From Maritimibacter sp. 55A14 (GTDB lineage Bacteria; Pseudomonadota; Alphaproteobacteria; Rhodobacterales; Rhodobacteraceae), in NCBI RefSeq assembly GCF_003122205.1, contig NZ_QEYE01000014.1, positions 24,805 through 88,804 on the forward strand: a stretch of DNA of 64,000 bases, written 5' to 3'. The position numbers were made by a program, and so were the translations under genes. Every line of letters begins with the position of its first letter. Positions within the stretch are counted from its first letter, which is position 1. The notes under the pieces were generated by a model. It was not told the DNA's origin, did not search any database, and was given only the letters and a program-made list of their open reading frames with translations. Shown in pieces: positions 7,848 through 18,717 of the stretch.

Positions 7848-10346
7848 ATGGAAATTGTCATCGTCACCACGATCATCACCTCGCTCTTCCTGGTCATCGC
7901 GCTGGCCGAGCCGCTGGCCACCCGCCTGCGGCTGCCCTACAGCGCGATCCTGGCACTGCTGGGCATCCTGATCGGCGCCGGCGCGATCTTCTTCCTGCAA
8001 ACCGAATTGACCGACGCGCTGAACCCGGTGGCCGAGGCGATCCTGGCGCTGCCCATCCGCTCGAACGTCTTTCTCTATGTCTTTCTGCCGACGCTGCTTT
8101 TCCAGGCCACGCTTGGCATGAATCTGCGGCGCATGATCGACGACTGGGTGCCGATCCTGGTGCTCGCGGTCGTGGCGGTGGTGGTGGCCACGCTGACCGT
8201 GGGCTATGCGCTCGCCTGGGCCAGCGCGCTGCCGCTTGCGGCCTGCCTTCTGATCGGCGCGATCGTGTCGACCACCGACCCGTCGGCGGTGGTCAGCATC
8301 TTCCGCTGGATCGCCGCGCCGCGCCGTCTGGTGCGCATCATCGAGGGCGAGAGCCTGCTCAACGACGCCGCCGCCATCGCGCTGTTCGGCCTCTTCATGG
8401 GTTTCGTCATGCTGGGTGTGCCGGACCCCACGCTTCAGGGGGCCTTCTCGCGCTTTCCCATGCTGATTGCGGGCGGGGTGGCGACCGGCTGGCTGGCGGC
8501 GCGCATCGCGGTCTGGATGATGGCGCTCATGCCGCGTTACGAGCGCGCGCAGATATCGGTGTCGGTGGCATTACCCTACCTGGCCTATATCGGCGCGGAG
8601 CAGAGCATCGGCGCCTCCGGCGTGATCGCCGTGGTCAGTGCCGGGCTCACGCTCAACTTCCTGGGGCCGGGCCGGCTGGCGCCTGCGTTCTGGGTCAACC
8701 TGCGGGAAGTCTGGGACTTGCTGGCGCATTGGGCGGGGGCGCTGATCTTCATCCTGGCCGCGCTGCTGATCCCGCGGCTTCTGGAGGGCGTGCGCCTGGG
8801 CGATTTCCTGCTGATCGCGGTGGTTGTGGCGGCGGCCATCGCGGCCCGCGCGGTCATCCTCTTCGGGTTGCTTCCGGTGCTCTCGGCGCTGCGTCTCTCG
8901 CCGCATGTGGATCGTCCCTACCGCACCGCAATCCTGTGGGGCGGGCTGCGCGGGGCCGTCACGCTGGCGCTGGCGCTGGCCGTGACCGAAAGCTTCCGTG
9001 TGCCGCTGGAGGTCAAGCGGGTGGTCGGCATCCTGGCGACCGGCTTCACGCTCTTCACGCTGGTCGTGCAGGGCACGACGCTGCGCTGGGTGATCGGCAA
9101 GCTGGGGCTGGACCGGCTTTCGCCGCTCGACCAGGCGCTCAGCAACCAGGTGATCGCGGTGGCGCTTCAGACCGTGCGCGAGGTCGTCGCGAAGACCACG
9201 GGGAATTACGAGCTTGGCCACGATATCGTCCGCTCCGAGGCGAAACGTTTCGCGGCGGGGCTGGACGCGGCCGTCAAGACCGCCGAGGAGAGCGCCGAGA
9301 TCCTCGACCGGGACAGGATCACGCTGGGCCTCATCGCGCTGGCCGGGGCGGAGCGCGACTCGATCCTGGCGCGGCTGCGGGAACGCACGATCTCCTCGCG
9401 GCTTGCCGATCAGGCGCTTTCCAACGCCGACCGGCTGATCGAGGCCGCGCGCTCGGGCGGGCGCACCGGCTATCAGCGCGCCGCGCATGTCAGCGTGGAT
9501 TACGGGCGGGCCTTTCGCGCCGCGGTTTTCATGCACAACCGGCTGCGGCTGTCGCGCATCCTGGCGCGGATGACCGCCGACAGGTTCGAGATACTGCTCT
9601 CGCAACGGCTGATCCTGCGCGATCTGGACAGTTTCATCGACGCGCGCATCCGCCGCATCCACGGGCGGCGCGTGGCCGAACTGCTGCACGATCTGCTGGC
9701 ACGCAGGCTGGAGGCAGTGACCACTGCGCTGGAGGCGCTGCGGCTGCAATATCCGGGCTACGCGGAGGAGCTGGAACGCCGCTTCATTCGCCGCACCGCC
9801 CTGCGTCTGGAGGAGCGCGAATACGAGACCATGCGCGAGGACGGCCTGATCGGGCCGGAACTCTATACCTCGCTGATGGAGGAAATCGCGCTGCGCCGCG
9901 CACGGGCGGAGGAGCGCCCCAAGCTCGACTTGGGCGTGCACCGCGCCAAGCTGGTAAGGCAGTTCCGGCTCTTTGCCGATCTCGACGACGCGGCGCTCAG
10001 GCGGTTGGTCCGTGCGCTTCGGCCCCGTTATGTCAATGCGGGCGACCTGGTGATGCGCAAGGACGCCGCAGCGCGTAGCGTGTTTTTCATTGCCTCGGGC
10101 GCGGTGGAGTTGGAAGCGGCGGGACAGACCTGGCGGCTGGGCCGGGGGGAGATGTTCGGACAGATGGCCATCCTCATGCAGAGGCCGCGGCGCGCGGAGG
10201 TTCGGGCGATCGCACCCTCCACGCTTCTGGTTCTCGACGAGGCGCGTTTCCGGCGGTTGCTCCGACGCAGCAAGACGCTTCAGAACGCGGTGCGCGAGAG
10301 TGCCGAGAAACGCGGCATAGATCCGGAGCGGCTGACTGCGGCGTGA
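7848..10346 (+). CDS. CPA1/NhaP-type Na+/H+ antiporter with cyclic-nucleotide-binding domain
   Basis: An 832-residue inner-membrane protein. The first 410 or so residues are strongly hydrophobic with about 12 membrane segments. They carry CPA1 signatures, STTDPSAVV and EGESLLNDAAAIALFG, the latter holding the Asn-Asp ion-binding pair. A long cytosolic helical region follows. The last 130 residues form a Crp-like cyclic-nucleotide-binding fold, with LFADLDDAALRRL, a GEMFGQMAIL loop and RRAEVRAI. This layout resembles plant SOS1 and related bacterial exchangers and suggests exchange gated by a nucleotide. Whether this site binds cAMP or cGMP cannot be told. The start MEIVIVTT was chosen because it begins directly with the first membrane helix; its ribosome site is weak and upstream in-frame starts exist. 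Confidence 0.88.
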   Translation: MEIVIVTTIITSLFLVIALAEPLATRLRLPYSAILALLGILIGAGAIFFLQTELTDALNPVAEAILALPIRSNVFLYVFLPTLLFQATLGMNLRRMIDDWVPILVLAVVAVVVATLTVGYALAWASALPLAACLLIGAIVSTTDPSAVVSIFRWIAAPRRLVRIIEGESLLNDAAAIALFGLFMGFVMLGVPDPTLQGAFSRFPMLIAGGVATGWLAARIAVWMMALMPRYERAQISVSVALPYLAYIGAEQSIGASGVIAVVSAGLTLNFLGPGRLAPAFWVNLREVWDLLAHWAGALIFILAALLIPRLLEGVRLGDFLLIAVVVAAAIAARAVILFGLLPVLSALRLSPHVDRPYRTAILWGGLRGAVTLALALAVTESFRVPLEVKRVVGILATGFTLFTLVVQGTTLRWVIGKLGLDRLSPLDQALSNQVIAVALQTVREVVAKTTGNYELGHDIVRSEAKRFAAGLDAAVKTAEESAEILDRDRITLGLIALAGAERDSILARLRERTISSRLADQALSNADRLIEAARSGGRTGYQRAAHVSVDYGRAFRAAVFMHNRLRLSRILARMTADRFEILLSQRLILRDLDSFIDARIRRIHGRRVAELLHDLLARRLEAVTTALEALRLQYPGYAEELERRFIRRTALRLEEREYETMREDGLIGPELYTSLMEEIALRRARAEERPKLDLGVHRAKLVRQFRLFADLDDAALRRLVRALRPRYVNAGDLVMRKDAAARSVFFIASGAVELEAAGQTWRLGRGEMFGQMAILMQRPRRAEVRAIAPSTLLVLDEARFRRLLRRSKTLQNAVRESAEKRGIDPERLTAA

Positions 10347-10369
10347 CGGCGGTGCAGGGCGCCCGCCGT
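10346..10369 (+). terminator. hairpin directly after the antiporter stop
   Basis: ACGGCGG (10346-10352) pairs with CCGCCGT (10363-10369) around a 10-base loop, starting at the last base of the stop codon. No T-run follows, so it may be a weak or Rho-assisted terminator or an mRNA 3' stabiliser. Confidence 0.4.
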
Positions 10370-10378
10370 GCGTAATAA

Positions 10379-10440
10379 GATAAAGTTATCGGCGCGATGA
10401 TTAAATGCAACTTAAGACAATCGAGTGAATTTGCTATACC
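10379..10440 (+). promoter_or_regulatory. putative katG promoter and inverted repeat
   Basis: This is an AT-rich island in the 359-base gap before katG. TTAAGA (10412-10417) and TATACC (10435-10440) are 17 bases apart and resemble -35 and -10 boxes. An inverted repeat, GATAA-AG-TTATC, lies at 10379-10390, about 30 bases upstream, and could be an activator site such as for an OxyR-type regulator. The rest of the gap, 10441-10705, is a GC-rich leader of about 265 bases with no gene seen. Confidence 0.4.
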
Positions 10441-10450
10441 CCTTACATAG

Positions 10451-12922
<2,472 letters not shown>

Positions 12923-13062
12923 CCGCCGTTCATATCCGCGCGGTCGGTCTAAGGCGTTCCGGGGCAAACCGGGGCGCCCATTCGCGTCTGATCCCGGCGC
13001 CGGCGGGTGATTTCAGGTGCCGGGAGGGACGAGCACCGGCTCCATCCTCGCGCAGCAGTAGG

Positions 13063-13368
13063 TGCGAACGTCTCGATCTGCGCTCGGAGGAGGCGCCGCA
13101 CGGCGTCGCCTGCCTGATCGCCGCCCCGTCTTTCGTGGCGATCAACACCGCGGGGGCCGGGCGGCAGGCCGACGGTACCGCGCGGCCCGGATCGGCCGGC
13201 GACGGTTTCGACGAGATGTCGCCGGAGCGCGCGGCGTGCCTGATCCTGGACGGCGTGGCACGTCGGTGCCCGATGATCCCGGTGGGTCGGGTCGCGCGGC
13301 TGGCCTGGTGGCTCAACCGGCTCTCACCTTTGCTCTACGAGCGGCTGAGGGCGCGGCGCATCCTTTGA
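13063..13368 (+). pseudogene. remnant of a short-chain dehydrogenase C-terminus
   Basis: The frame reads APHGVACLIAAPSFVAINTA, then MSPERAACLILDGVARR, then WWLNRLSPLLYERLRARRIL, and stops at 13368. This matches the last 90 or so residues of SDR-superfamily proteins of the DHRS7/YqjQ type, where a PGFV-x-T segment is followed by a SPE-x-AA-x-I-L helix and a terminal LSP-x-L helix. The Rossmann GxxxGxG motif and the YxxxK catalytic site are absent upstream. The sequence before it (12923-13062) has no recognisable coding content. I read it as a gene remnant left by deletion, though a short orphan gene cannot be excluded. Confidence 0.5.
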
Positions 13369-13448
13369 CCGGGTCCGGCTTGATCTCAGTCATTCCGTGG
13401 CGCGGGGCAGGGGGTTAGACTCGGCGCGCAGGGAATCGGAGGGCTGCG

Positions 13449-14432
13449 ATGCGCGCGATGGTTCTGGAACGGCCCGGCGGCAGGCTGGAGGCGCGGGAGA
13501 TCGAACTGCCCGAGCCCGGCGCGGGCGAAGTGCGCATCCGGATCGAGGCTTGCGGGGTCTGCCGCACCGATCTGCATATTCTCGACGGCGACTTGCCCGA
13601 CCCCGCGTTGCCGCTGGTGCCCGGACACGAGATCGTGGGGAAAGTGGAGGCGCTCGGTGCGGGCGTCACCGGGCTGGAGCCCGGCCAGCGCGTGGGCGTG
13701 CCCTGGCTGGGATCGACCTGTGGCACCTGCCGCTATTGCACCGGCGGGCAGGAGAACCTGTGCGACAGGGCCGTCTTCACCGGCTACACGCGCGACGGTG
13801 GCTATGCCGAGGCCTGCGTGGCCGATGCGCGCTTCGTCTTCGCGCTACCGGAGGCGGGCGAACCGGTGGCGCTGGCGCCGCTGCTTTGCGCCGGGCTGAT
13901 CGGCTACCGCTCGCTGGCCATGGCGGGCGAGGCGGAACGCCTGGGCTTCTACGGTTTTGGCGCGGCGGCGCATATCCTGGCGCAACTCGTCGTCTGGCAG
14001 GGCCGCAAGGTCTATGCCCTGACCCGCCCCGGCGACACCGTCGCGCAGGATTTCGCGCGCGGACTGGGCGCGGTCTGGGCCGGAGGCTCGGACGAGATGC
14101 CGCCCGACGAGTTGGACGCGGCGCTTATCTTCGCGCCGGTGGGTGCGCTGGTGCCCGCCGCCCTGCGCGCGGTGCGCAAGGGCGGCCGCGTGATTTGCGG
14201 GGGCATCCACATGAGCGACATTCCATCTTTTCCCTATTCCGATCTCTGGCAGGAACGCCAGATCCGCTCGATCGCCAATCTCACGCGGCAGGACGGCGAG
14301 GCGTTCCTGCCGATGGCCGCGCGGGCCGGGATCAGGACAGAAACGCGGCCCTATCCCCTGGAACAGGCCAATGCGGCGCTTGACGATCTGCGCGGCGGGC
14401 GGCTTCAGGGCGCGGCGGTGCTTGTGCCATGA
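13449..14432 (+). CDS. zinc-dependent alcohol dehydrogenase family protein
   Basis: A 327-residue medium-chain dehydrogenase. The GroES-like part holds catalytic zinc ligands Cys (ACGVCRTDLH) and the PGHE motif, and structural zinc cysteines in CGTCRYC plus a later Cys. The Rossmann part has GFYGFGAAAHI, a variant of GxGxxG. It resembles NAD(P)-dependent alcohol dehydrogenases of about 330 residues that oxidise simple alcohols or reduce aldehydes. The substrate is unknown. The start follows CGGAGGGC by a few bases. It ends 18 bases before the Lon-like gene, so the two are probably co-transcribed. Confidence 0.9.
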   Translation: MRAMVLERPGGRLEAREIELPEPGAGEVRIRIEACGVCRTDLHILDGDLPDPALPLVPGHEIVGKVEALGAGVTGLEPGQRVGVPWLGSTCGTCRYCTGGQENLCDRAVFTGYTRDGGYAEACVADARFVFALPEAGEPVALAPLLCAGLIGYRSLAMAGEAERLGFYGFGAAAHILAQLVVWQGRKVYALTRPGDTVAQDFARGLGAVWAGGSDEMPPDELDAALIFAPVGALVPAALRAVRKGGRVICGGIHMSDIPSFPYSDLWQERQIRSIANLTRQDGEAFLPMAARAGIRTETRPYPLEQANAALDDLRGGRLQGAAVLVP

Positions 14433-14450
14433 GTTGCAACGGAGGATGAC

Positions 14451-16898
14451 ATGACCGGCACCGAAAAACCGGCCGCCCTGACGCCAGACCGGCTTTGCGC
14501 GCCGATCGCGGCCTCGGATTTCGGCTTCGCCACGACCGCCGAGTTGGAAGAGAGCAGCGGCTGGCTGGGCCAGGATCGCGCCGTGGACGCGATACGCATG
14601 GCCGCCGAGGTGCCGCATGACGATTTCAACCTCTTTGTGCTGGGCTTGCCGGGCAGCGGTCGGCACGCGGTGGTCCGCACGATCCTGACCGAGGCCGCCG
14701 CCGCCAAGCCACGGCCGCAGGACTGGGTCTATGTCAACAATTTCGAGGCGCCGCACAAACCCGTCGCCATCGCTCTGCCGCCAGGGGGGGCGGCGGCCTT
14801 CCGCACCGCGATGGAGACGCTGATCGACGAGTTGGCCAACGACATCCCGGCGATGTTCGAATCCGACGACTACCAGAGCCGCCGCCGCTCCATCGAGGAG
14901 GAGTTCTCGGAGGCCCATGAGACCGCCATGTCCAAAGTGTTCGAACAGGCCCGCGCCCGCAAGGTCGCGATCCTGCGCACGCCGATGGGCTTCACCTTCG
15001 CGGGGATGCGCGACGGCGAAGTGCTCTCGCACGAGAAATATCAGAAGCTGAGCGAGGCCGAGCAGGAGGAGCTCGACGACGCCATCGAGCGCACACAGGA
15101 GGACCTCGCGGAGACGCTCAAGTCGATCCGCACGCTGGAGCGAGAGCAGCGCAGGCGGATCGAGGCGCTGAATTACGAACTGGCCCGCGAGGGCGTGGAC
15201 GAGGCAATCCGGCGCGTCAAGGGCAGCGTCCCCGATCTCGACGCCGTCCAGACCTATCTGGAGGAAGTTCGCAAGGACCTGATCGAGAATGCCGAGCTTT
15301 TCCTGATGCGCGAGGACGGGGCCGAGGCCGGTGCCTTCCCCGTCGCGACGACCAAGCATTACGCCAAGCCGCAGTTTCAGCGTTACGCCGTCAATGTGAT
15401 GGTCACGCATGACGAAGGGGCAGAGTCCGGCGCCCCGGTTGTGACAGAAGACCTGCCGACGCTGGCCAATCTGATCGGGCGGGTCGAATACGCCTCGCAG
15501 ATGGGCGCGCTGGTGACCAACTTCACCATGATCAAGCCCGGCGCGCTGCACCGCGCCAATGGCGGCTTCCTGGTGCTCGACACGCGGCAGGTCCTGACCG
15601 AGCCCTTCGCCTGGGACGCGCTCAAGCGATGCCTGCGCTCGGGGTCGATCTCGATCTACTCGCCGGGGGAGCGGCTGGGCCTGATGTCAACCGTCTCGCT
15701 GGAGCCCGACCCGGTGCCGCTCGATCTGCGGGTGATCCTGGTGGGTGAGCGGCTGCATTACTACCTGCTGGCCGCGCTCGATCCCGATTTCCGGCAGCTT
15801 TTCAAGCTGGAGGCCGATTTCAACGACCATATCGCGGCGGAGGGAGAGGCGCTGGAGCGATATGCCCGCATGGTGGCCGATATCGCACGGCGCGCGGGGA
15901 CCCGCGCGCTCGATGCCGCCGCGGTGGCTGGTCTGCTGTGCGAGAGCAGCCGGCTGATGGAGGATGCCGAACGGCTGTCGCTCAATGTGGACGATCTCTC
16001 GGATATGCTTCGCGAGGCGGATTTCTGGGCCGGCAAGGGCGGGGCGGAGGTGATCGGCCCGGACGAGATCGAGGCCGCGGTCGAGGCGCGTGAACGCCGC
16101 GCCGGGCGGCTGCGCGACCTCAGCCACGAGGCGATCACCCGCGAGACCGTGCTGATCGACACCGACGGCGCGCGCGTCGGCCAGATCAACGCGCTCTCGG
16201 TGCTCCAGATCGGCGGCTTCCGCTTCGGCCGTCCGACGCGGCTGACCGCGCGCACCCGGCCCGGCTCCGGCAAGTTCGTCGATATCGAACGCGAGACCGA
16301 GCTGGGCGGGCCGATCCATTCGAAGGGTATGCTGATCCTGCAGGGCTACCTCGCGGCCAGCTATGCCACCGGTGTGCCGATGTCGCTCTGGGCGAGTCTC
16401 GTTTTCGAGCAGAGCTATGGCGGCGTGGATGGCGACAGCGCCTCGGCGGCGGAGCTGATCGCGTTGCTTTCCTCGCTGGCCGAGGCGCCCGTCAGCCAGG
16501 CGTTCGCGATCACCGGCTCGGTCAACCAGTTCGGCGACATTCAGGCGATCGGCGGGGTGAACGAGAAGATCGAGGGGTTCTTCGACATCTGTGCGGCGCG
16601 CGGTCTGACCGGAGATCAGGGCGTGCTGATCCCGGCCTCGAACGTCAAGAACCTCGCGCTGCGCCGGCGCGTGATCGAGGCGGTAGAGGCCGGCCGCTTC
16701 GGTATCCTTCCCATGCAGCGGATCGAGGACGGTATCGGCGTGCTGACCGGGATGGAGCCCGGCGCGCGCGGATCGGGTGGCGCCTATCCCGAGGGCAGTT
16801 TCAACCGGCGGGTGGAAGACAAGCTCACAGCCTTCGCGGAGATCCGCAAGACCTTCGTCCGGGAGGCCCGGCAAAAGGGGGCACAGAATGACGACTGA
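14451..16898 (+). CDS. Lon-family (LonC/YcbZ-like) protease with degenerate ATPase site
   Basis: An 815-residue protein. The C-terminal Lon protease domain has catalytic Ser663 in GDSASAAEL and Lys706 in GVNEKIEG, 43 residues apart as in Lon. The N-terminal AAA-like module has GLPGSGRHA at 65-73, where Arg71 replaces the Walker A lysine and His replaces Ser/Thr. A helical region of about residues 150-300 is inserted in this module, as in the AAA_32 Lon-like group. Some members of this group (LonC, YcbZ) lack normal ATPase activity, so this enzyme may degrade unfolded substrates without ATP. The start follows GGAGG. Its last 11 bases overlap the next gene, which implies coupling. Confidence 0.88.
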   Translation: MTGTEKPAALTPDRLCAPIAASDFGFATTAELEESSGWLGQDRAVDAIRMAAEVPHDDFNLFVLGLPGSGRHAVVRTILTEAAAAKPRPQDWVYVNNFEAPHKPVAIALPPGGAAAFRTAMETLIDELANDIPAMFESDDYQSRRRSIEEEFSEAHETAMSKVFEQARARKVAILRTPMGFTFAGMRDGEVLSHEKYQKLSEAEQEELDDAIERTQEDLAETLKSIRTLEREQRRRIEALNYELAREGVDEAIRRVKGSVPDLDAVQTYLEEVRKDLIENAELFLMREDGAEAGAFPVATTKHYAKPQFQRYAVNVMVTHDEGAESGAPVVTEDLPTLANLIGRVEYASQMGALVTNFTMIKPGALHRANGGFLVLDTRQVLTEPFAWDALKRCLRSGSISIYSPGERLGLMSTVSLEPDPVPLDLRVILVGERLHYYLLAALDPDFRQLFKLEADFNDHIAAEGEALERYARMVADIARRAGTRALDAAAVAGLLCESSRLMEDAERLSLNVDDLSDMLREADFWAGKGGAEVIGPDEIEAAVEARERRAGRLRDLSHEAITRETVLIDTDGARVGQINALSVLQIGGFRFGRPTRLTARTRPGSGKFVDIERETELGGPIHSKGMLILQGYLAASYATGVPMSLWASLVFEQSYGGVDGDSASAAELIALLSSLAEAPVSQAFAITGSVNQFGDIQAIGGVNEKIEGFFDICAARGLTGDQGVLIPASNVKNLALRRRVIEAVEAGRFGILPMQRIEDGIGVLTGMEPGARGSGGAYPEGSFNRRVEDKLTAFAEIRKTFVREARQKGAQNDD

Positions 16899-17649
16899 AC
16901 CGACCGTGATCCGCCATCGCGTAATCCTTGGCGCGACCTGCTATGCCGATGCCGAGGCGGCGTTGCACCTGGCTGTCGAGTTGGGTCGCCGGCTGGGTGC
17001 GGAAATCCAGGGACTTCTGGTCAGCGACGAGACGATCCTGTCGGCCGCCGGCCATCCCAAGGCGCGGGTCGTGTCCTATTCCGGCACCTCCGTCAGCCAG
17101 GTCACGGCCGAGGCCATGCGCTCGGCCTTCCGGGCCGATGCGCGGCTCTTCGAGCGGCAGTTGCAGCGGCGTGCGGCCGCGGCCGCGCTCGGCGTGAGTT
17201 TCCGGGCGGAGCCGGGGCGCCTCGCATCGGTCCTGGCCGGGGCCGCCGGGGCGGGCGATCTGGTGATCTTCGGCTACCGCCGGGCGATCCGCGACGGCGA
17301 CAGCGTCGTGCTGGTCGCGGGCGGGGACGGGATGACCACCGACGCACTGCGAACCGCGGTGCAACTTCGCGCGATCCTGCGCAAACGGCTGGTGGTGCTC
17401 ACTGCCGCCACGCGGCAACGGGAGGTCGTCGCGGCCCTGGCCGATCTGGGCGAGGGACCGGCCGAGCTGCGCGTCGTCTCCAGCGATGCCGACCTGCTGC
17501 GCGCGCTCGACCGGATGAGCCCCGCCGCGGTGGTCATGGCCTCCGCGCCCGCCGATCTCGCGCTCGTCGTACAGGTGGTGGAGGCCGCGCGCAGCCCGGT
17601 GATCGTGCCCTTCGGCGATGCCGGTCCGCCCCCCGGCGGCACTGCCTGA
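16888..17649 (+). CDS. uncharacterised protein, possibly universal-stress-protein-like
   Basis: A 253-residue protein that starts inside the end of the Lon-like gene (ATG at 16888, AAAAGGGGG upstream). The N-terminus, RVILGATCYADAEAALHLAVELGRR in outline, has the alternating strand/helix look of a universal-stress-protein (α/β) fold. The second half again predicts alternating strands and helices, so it could be a tandem domain. No nucleotide-binding GxxGxxG signature was found. It has no membrane segment. Coupling to a stress-type protease suggests a partner or adaptor role, which is only an inference. Confidence 0.7.
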   Translation: MTTEPTVIRHRVILGATCYADAEAALHLAVELGRRLGAEIQGLLVSDETILSAAGHPKARVVSYSGTSVSQVTAEAMRSAFRADARLFERQLQRRAAAAALGVSFRAEPGRLASVLAGAAGAGDLVIFGYRRAIRDGDSVVLVAGGDGMTTDALRTAVQLRAILRKRLVVLTAATRQREVVAALADLGEGPAELRVVSSDADLLRALDRMSPAAVVMASAPADLALVVQVVEAARSPVIVPFGDAGPPPGGTA

Positions 17650-17733
17650 GGCGCTGCGCGGCGGGTTTCGTATTCTCCGCGGCCTCCGGCTGCGTTAACC
17701 TCCGATTCGACCAGCGTCCGGATCGGAGAGCCC

Positions 17734-18717
17734 ATGACCGCGCGTCGCTTCAACCAGCCGCTTGGTGGAAATGAAATGCCCCGCTTTGCCGGGCCGGCCA
17801 CCATGATGCGCCTGCCGTCCGCGCCGGACGCGGCAGGGCTGGATGCCTGTTTCGTCGGCGTGCCGATGGATATCGGCACCTCGAACCGGTCGGGTACCCG
17901 CCACGGTCCGCGCCAGATCCGGGCCGAAAGCTGCATGCTGCGCCCCTACAACATGGCCACGGGCGCCGCCCCGTTCGAGCATCTGCAGGTCGCCGATATC
18001 GGCGATGTGGCGATCAATACCTTCGACCTGAAGAAGACCGTGGGGATCATCGCCCAAGCCTTTGACGCGATCCTGGCCGCGGGTGCGGTACCGCTGACGC
18101 TGGGCGGCGATCACACGCTGACCTGGCCGATTCTGCGCGCGATGAAAGCCCGCCACGGGCCCGTCGCGCTGATCCATGTGGATGCCCATGCCGATATCAA
18201 CGAGCACATGTTCGGCGAGCCGGCGGCGCATGGCTGCCCGTTCCGTCGCGCGTGGGAGGAAGGCTGCCTGGTCGACGACAAGGTGTTCCAGATCGGGCTG
18301 CGCGGCACCGGCTATGCGCCGGAGGATTTCGACTGGGGCCGCGACAGGGGCTGGACCGTGATCCAGGCCGAGGAGTGCTGGCACCGCTCGCTGGCCCCGC
18401 TCATTGCCGATATCCGGGCGCGCATCGGCGAGACGCCGGTCTATCTGAGCTTCGACATCGACGCGCTCGATCCCGCCTTCGCGCCGGGCACGGGCACGGT
18501 CGAGATCGGCGGGCTGACGATCTGGCAGGGGTTGGAACTGGTGCGCGGCTGCGCCGGGCTCAACCTGGTGGGCGCCGATCTGGTGGAGGTTTCGCCGCCC
18601 TACGATCCCAGCGGCAACACCGCGCTGGTGGCCGCGAATCTGCTTTATGAAATGCTCTGCGTTCTGCCTGGCGTTCCGCAGGGCACCAACGTTCGAAAAG
18701 GGGAGATATCAGGATGA
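17734..18717 (+). CDS. agmatinase/guanidinobutyrase-type ureohydrolase
   Basis: A 327-residue ureohydrolase that hydrolyses a guanidino compound to urea and an amine. Manganese ligands are in LGGDHT, HVDAHAD and SFDIDALDP, followed by the agmatinase signature APGTGTVE. Annotated agmatinases of this length include 4-guanidinobutyrase and guanidinopropionase, and the substrate cannot be read from sequence. The start has CGGAGAG eight bases upstream. Its stop overlaps the next gene by four bases (ATGA). The genes that follow encode a polyamine-type importer and an amidase, which suggests import and catabolism of an external guanidino compound rather than polyamine synthesis. Confidence 0.9.
   Translation: MTARRFNQPLGGNEMPRFAGPATMMRLPSAPDAAGLDACFVGVPMDIGTSNRSGTRHGPRQIRAESCMLRPYNMATGAAPFEHLQVADIGDVAINTFDLKKTVGIIAQAFDAILAAGAVPLTLGGDHTLTWPILRAMKARHGPVALIHVDAHADINEHMFGEPAAHGCPFRRAWEEGCLVDDKVFQIGLRGTGYAPEDFDWGRDRGWTVIQAEECWHRSLAPLIADIRARIGETPVYLSFDIDALDPAFAPGTGTVEIGGLTIWQGLELVRGCAGLNLVGADLVEVSPPYDPSGNTALVAANLLYEMLCVLPGVPQGTNVRKGEISG

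Noticed and set aside
13845..15551. A 568-codon minus-strand open frame over the ADH and Lon-like genes.
   Set aside because: It has no recognisable domain and mirrors strongly supported plus-strand genes. Long antisense frames are common at this GC content.
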